6,927 nucleotides of DNA. It comes from Chloroflexota bacterium. Its GTDB lineage: Bacteria; Chloroflexota; Anaerolineae; Anaerolineales; DRMV01. The number at the start of each line of letters is the position of its first letter. Within the stretch, counting starts at the first letter, position 1. The stretch is taken from the NCBI GenBank assembly GCA_013154225.1, contig JAADCW010000120.1, forward strand, positions 1-6,927. The letters are read 5' to 3'. Positions 6,122 to 6,927 of this stretch are shown here, one piece after another. The notes below the pieces were generated by a model. It made no database searches. It was given only the letters and a program-made list of their open reading frames with translations, and had not been told where the DNA came from. A program made the position numbers and the translations under genes.

Positions 6122-6553
6122 TTAGAAGGGGATTTCGTCTTCTTCCGAGGGCAAATCGTCCACCGGAGCCGCGTTGCCCATGCTTTGCGCCAGGGCTTCG
6201 GTTTCTTCGCGGCTGCTCAGGAAGCGCACGGTCATCGCGTGGACTTCAAAGGAAGCCGCGGGGGTGCCGTCTTGGCGGGTCCAAATGCGCGGGCCGCCTG
6301 TGGCCGGATCGGGCACCAGCCGCCCTTCTACCAGCACGCGCGACCCGCGGCGCAGGTATTGATTGGTGGTTTCGGCCAGTTTGCCCCATGCCGAGACGCG
6401 GAACCAAATGGTTTCTTTGATTTGCTCGCCATTGGCGTTGGTGTAGGTGCGGTTGGTGGCGACGGAAAAGTTGGTCACCGGTGTGCCGCTGGGGGTATAG
6501 CGCAGTTCGGGATCGCGGCCCAAGTTGCCCACGATGATGATCCGATGGAACAT
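6122..6553 (-). CDS. ssb: Single-stranded DNA-binding protein
   Basis: A 143-aa SSB. The OB fold spans about 1-112: MFHRIIIVGNLGRDPELRYT (1-20), then TPVTNFSVATNR (24-35), then WFRVSAWGKLAE (50-61), YLRRGSRVLVEGRL (66-79) and SFEVHAMTVRFL (101-112). A short linker leads to the acidic tip EEDEIPF (137-143), the variant of DDDIPF that recruits SSB-binding repair and recombination proteins. The linker (113-136) is shorter than in E. coli SSB, and the total length is below the usual 160-180 aa. The start is fixed by AAGGAGG 5 bp upstream. It is the first gene of a six-gene operon. Many bacterial ssb genes lie with rpsF and rpsR; here they are absent and replaced by DUF3467, translin-like and nuclease genes, which suggests either a second, specialised SSB or lineage-specific rearrangement. 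Confidence 0.95.
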   Translation of the reverse strand: MFHRIIIVGNLGRDPELRYTPSGTPVTNFSVATNRTYTNANGEQIKETIWFRVSAWGKLAETTNQYLRRGSRVLVEGRLVPDPATGGPRIWTRQDGTPAASFEVHAMTVRFLSSREETEALAQSMGNAAPVDDLPSEEDEIPF

Positions 6554-6558
6554 GAGAA

Positions 6559-6565
6559 CCTCCTT
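6559..6565 (-). promoter_or_regulatory. Shine-Dalgarno of ssb
   Basis: AAGGAGG on the - strand, 5 nt before the ATG of ssb. It is near-perfect and much stronger than the sites of the downstream operon genes, which fits ssb being the most highly translated cistron. Confidence 0.88.
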
Positions 6566-6572
6566 GCTAAAA

Positions 6573-6591
6573 TCTATTGCTTTTCAATAGA
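6573..6591 (-). promoter_or_regulatory. Small hairpin / inverted repeat in the ssb leader
   Basis: TCTATTG (6573-6579) and CAATAGA (6585-6591) form a perfect 7-bp inverted repeat with a 5-nt loop. It lies between the candidate -10 and the Shine-Dalgarno, in the only AT-rich stretch of the region. It could be a 5'-UTR hairpin or a dyad operator. Confidence 0.4.
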
Positions 6592-6605
6592 ACAGGTGTA
6601 AAAAC

Positions 6606-6611
6606 ATTGTA
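6606..6611 (-). promoter_or_regulatory. Candidate -10 element of the ssb operon promoter
   Basis: TACAAT on the - strand is one base from the TATAAT consensus. It would start transcription near 6600, giving a leader of about 45 nt. No good -35 hexamer is present at 15-18 bp spacing (the bases there are C-rich), so the promoter may rely on an activator or an alternative sigma factor, or the match may be chance. Confidence 0.4.
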
Positions 6612-6671
6612 CCATGAAGGGGCTTGAAAGGGTGGGGGACGCTTGAGGGAGCGCACGCACAAGTTGTCGCA

Positions 6672-6705
6672 GCCTTCCCTCGGCAAGGGTGGAAAAAGGG
6701 AAGGC
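6672..6705. repeat. 8-bp inverted repeat in the comM-ssb intergenic region
   Basis: GCCTTCCC (6672-6679) and GGGAAGGC (6698-6705) are perfectly complementary across an 18-nt spacer. Neither side carries a usable T run directly after the stem, so it is not a standard terminator for the gene ending at 6742. The rest of the 188-bp gap (6554-6741) holds only the ssb control signals. Confidence 0.35.
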
Positions 6706-6741
6706 GGAGGCCTATTTGCGCTCTTTTTACCGCTCGCGGCG

Positions 6742-6927
6742 CTAAAACTCGAATACACGGGGGCGATATTGCAATGCCTCGGCCACGTGTTGGGGCAAGA
6801 TGGCGTCGCTGGCTTCCAGGTCTGCGATGGTGCGGGCTACTTTGAGCACCCGATGATACCCCCTGGCAGAAAGTGCCATTTGTTGCATCGCGTGTTTGAG
6901 TAGAGTTTGGCCGGTTTCGTCCAGTTG
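6742..6927 (-). CDS. ComM/YifB-type Mg-chelatase-like AAA+ protein, C-terminal end only (partial)
   Basis: The last 61 residues of a protein that enters from the right edge, ending in TAG (6744-6742). LSARGYHRVLKVARTIADLE (19-38 of the visible part) and LPQHVAEALQYRPR (44-57) are the hallmark C-terminal helices of the ComM/YifB family. In that family the usual wording is LSAR-YHR-LKVARTIADL followed by AEA-QYR. Known ComM is a hexameric AAA+ helicase that promotes branch migration during integration of transforming DNA; many YifB homologues are uncharacterised. The Walker motifs lie outside the window. It is separated from ssb by 188 bp and a promoter-like element, so it is probably a separate transcription unit on the same strand. 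The family call is confident for so short a fragment; the precise function is not. Confidence 0.85.
   Translation of the reverse strand, partial: QLDETGQTLLKHAMQQMALSARGYHRVLKVARTIADLEASDAILPQHVAEALQYRPRVFEF

Noticed and set aside
6624..6903. Small + strand open frames (73 and 86 codons) at the right end
   Set aside because: They lie opposite the ComM/YifB C-terminus and the ssb upstream region, with no ribosome-binding site or recognisable motif.

Overview
The window is GC-rich and gene-dense and reads as bacterial chromosome. It has two convergent gene blocks that meet at a shared terminator near 3365-3401. The mix of a bacterial translin-family protein, a membrane-anchored Cas4-like nuclease, a DUF3467 protein, a degradative adenine deaminase and a TylF-type methyltransferase suggests an uncultured or thermophilic member of the Chloroflexota (Anaerolineae-like). 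That assignment is inference from gene content; there is no rRNA or other phylogenetic marker here.

Left block, + strand (1-3346). The 3' part of an amidohydrolase, most like 8-oxoguanine deaminase, is followed after 38 bp by a TylF/macrocin-type O-methyltransferase. A 65-bp gap with a hairpin then leads to a complete adenine deaminase (ade). The two deaminases fit purine salvage or clean-up (8-oxoguanine to urate, adenine to hypoxanthine). The methyltransferase between them has no obvious purine role.

Right block, - strand (6553 down to 3472). Six genes are packed so tightly that they are almost certainly one transcript: ssb, a DUF3467 gene, a translin/Trax-like gene, two consecutive small membrane-protein genes that together make up one Cas4-like nuclease, and nadK. 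Junctions are +9, +3, +7, -8 and -4 bp. A candidate -10 element and a strong Shine-Dalgarno precede ssb, and a GC-rich hairpin with T runs on both sides ends the operon. At the right edge is the C-terminal end of a ComM/YifB-type AAA+ protein on the - strand.

The most interesting part is 4362-5142. The Cas4-like nuclease is divided between two polypeptides, each with one transmembrane segment. The upstream 80-aa protein carries the first Fe-S cysteine and the motif-I histidine. The downstream 181-aa protein carries the D / ExK / QxxxY nuclease core and the other three cysteines. The break falls at the predicted outer turn between the two membrane helices, and the second gene has its own GGAG-GTG start. 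The neighbouring translin-family protein keeps acidic residues at all four positions matching the Trax RNase site. An operon of SSB, translin-like RNase, membrane-tethered split nuclease and NAD kinase, with comM upstream, may be an undescribed membrane-associated nucleic-acid processing system. There is no CRISPR array and no other cas gene in the window.
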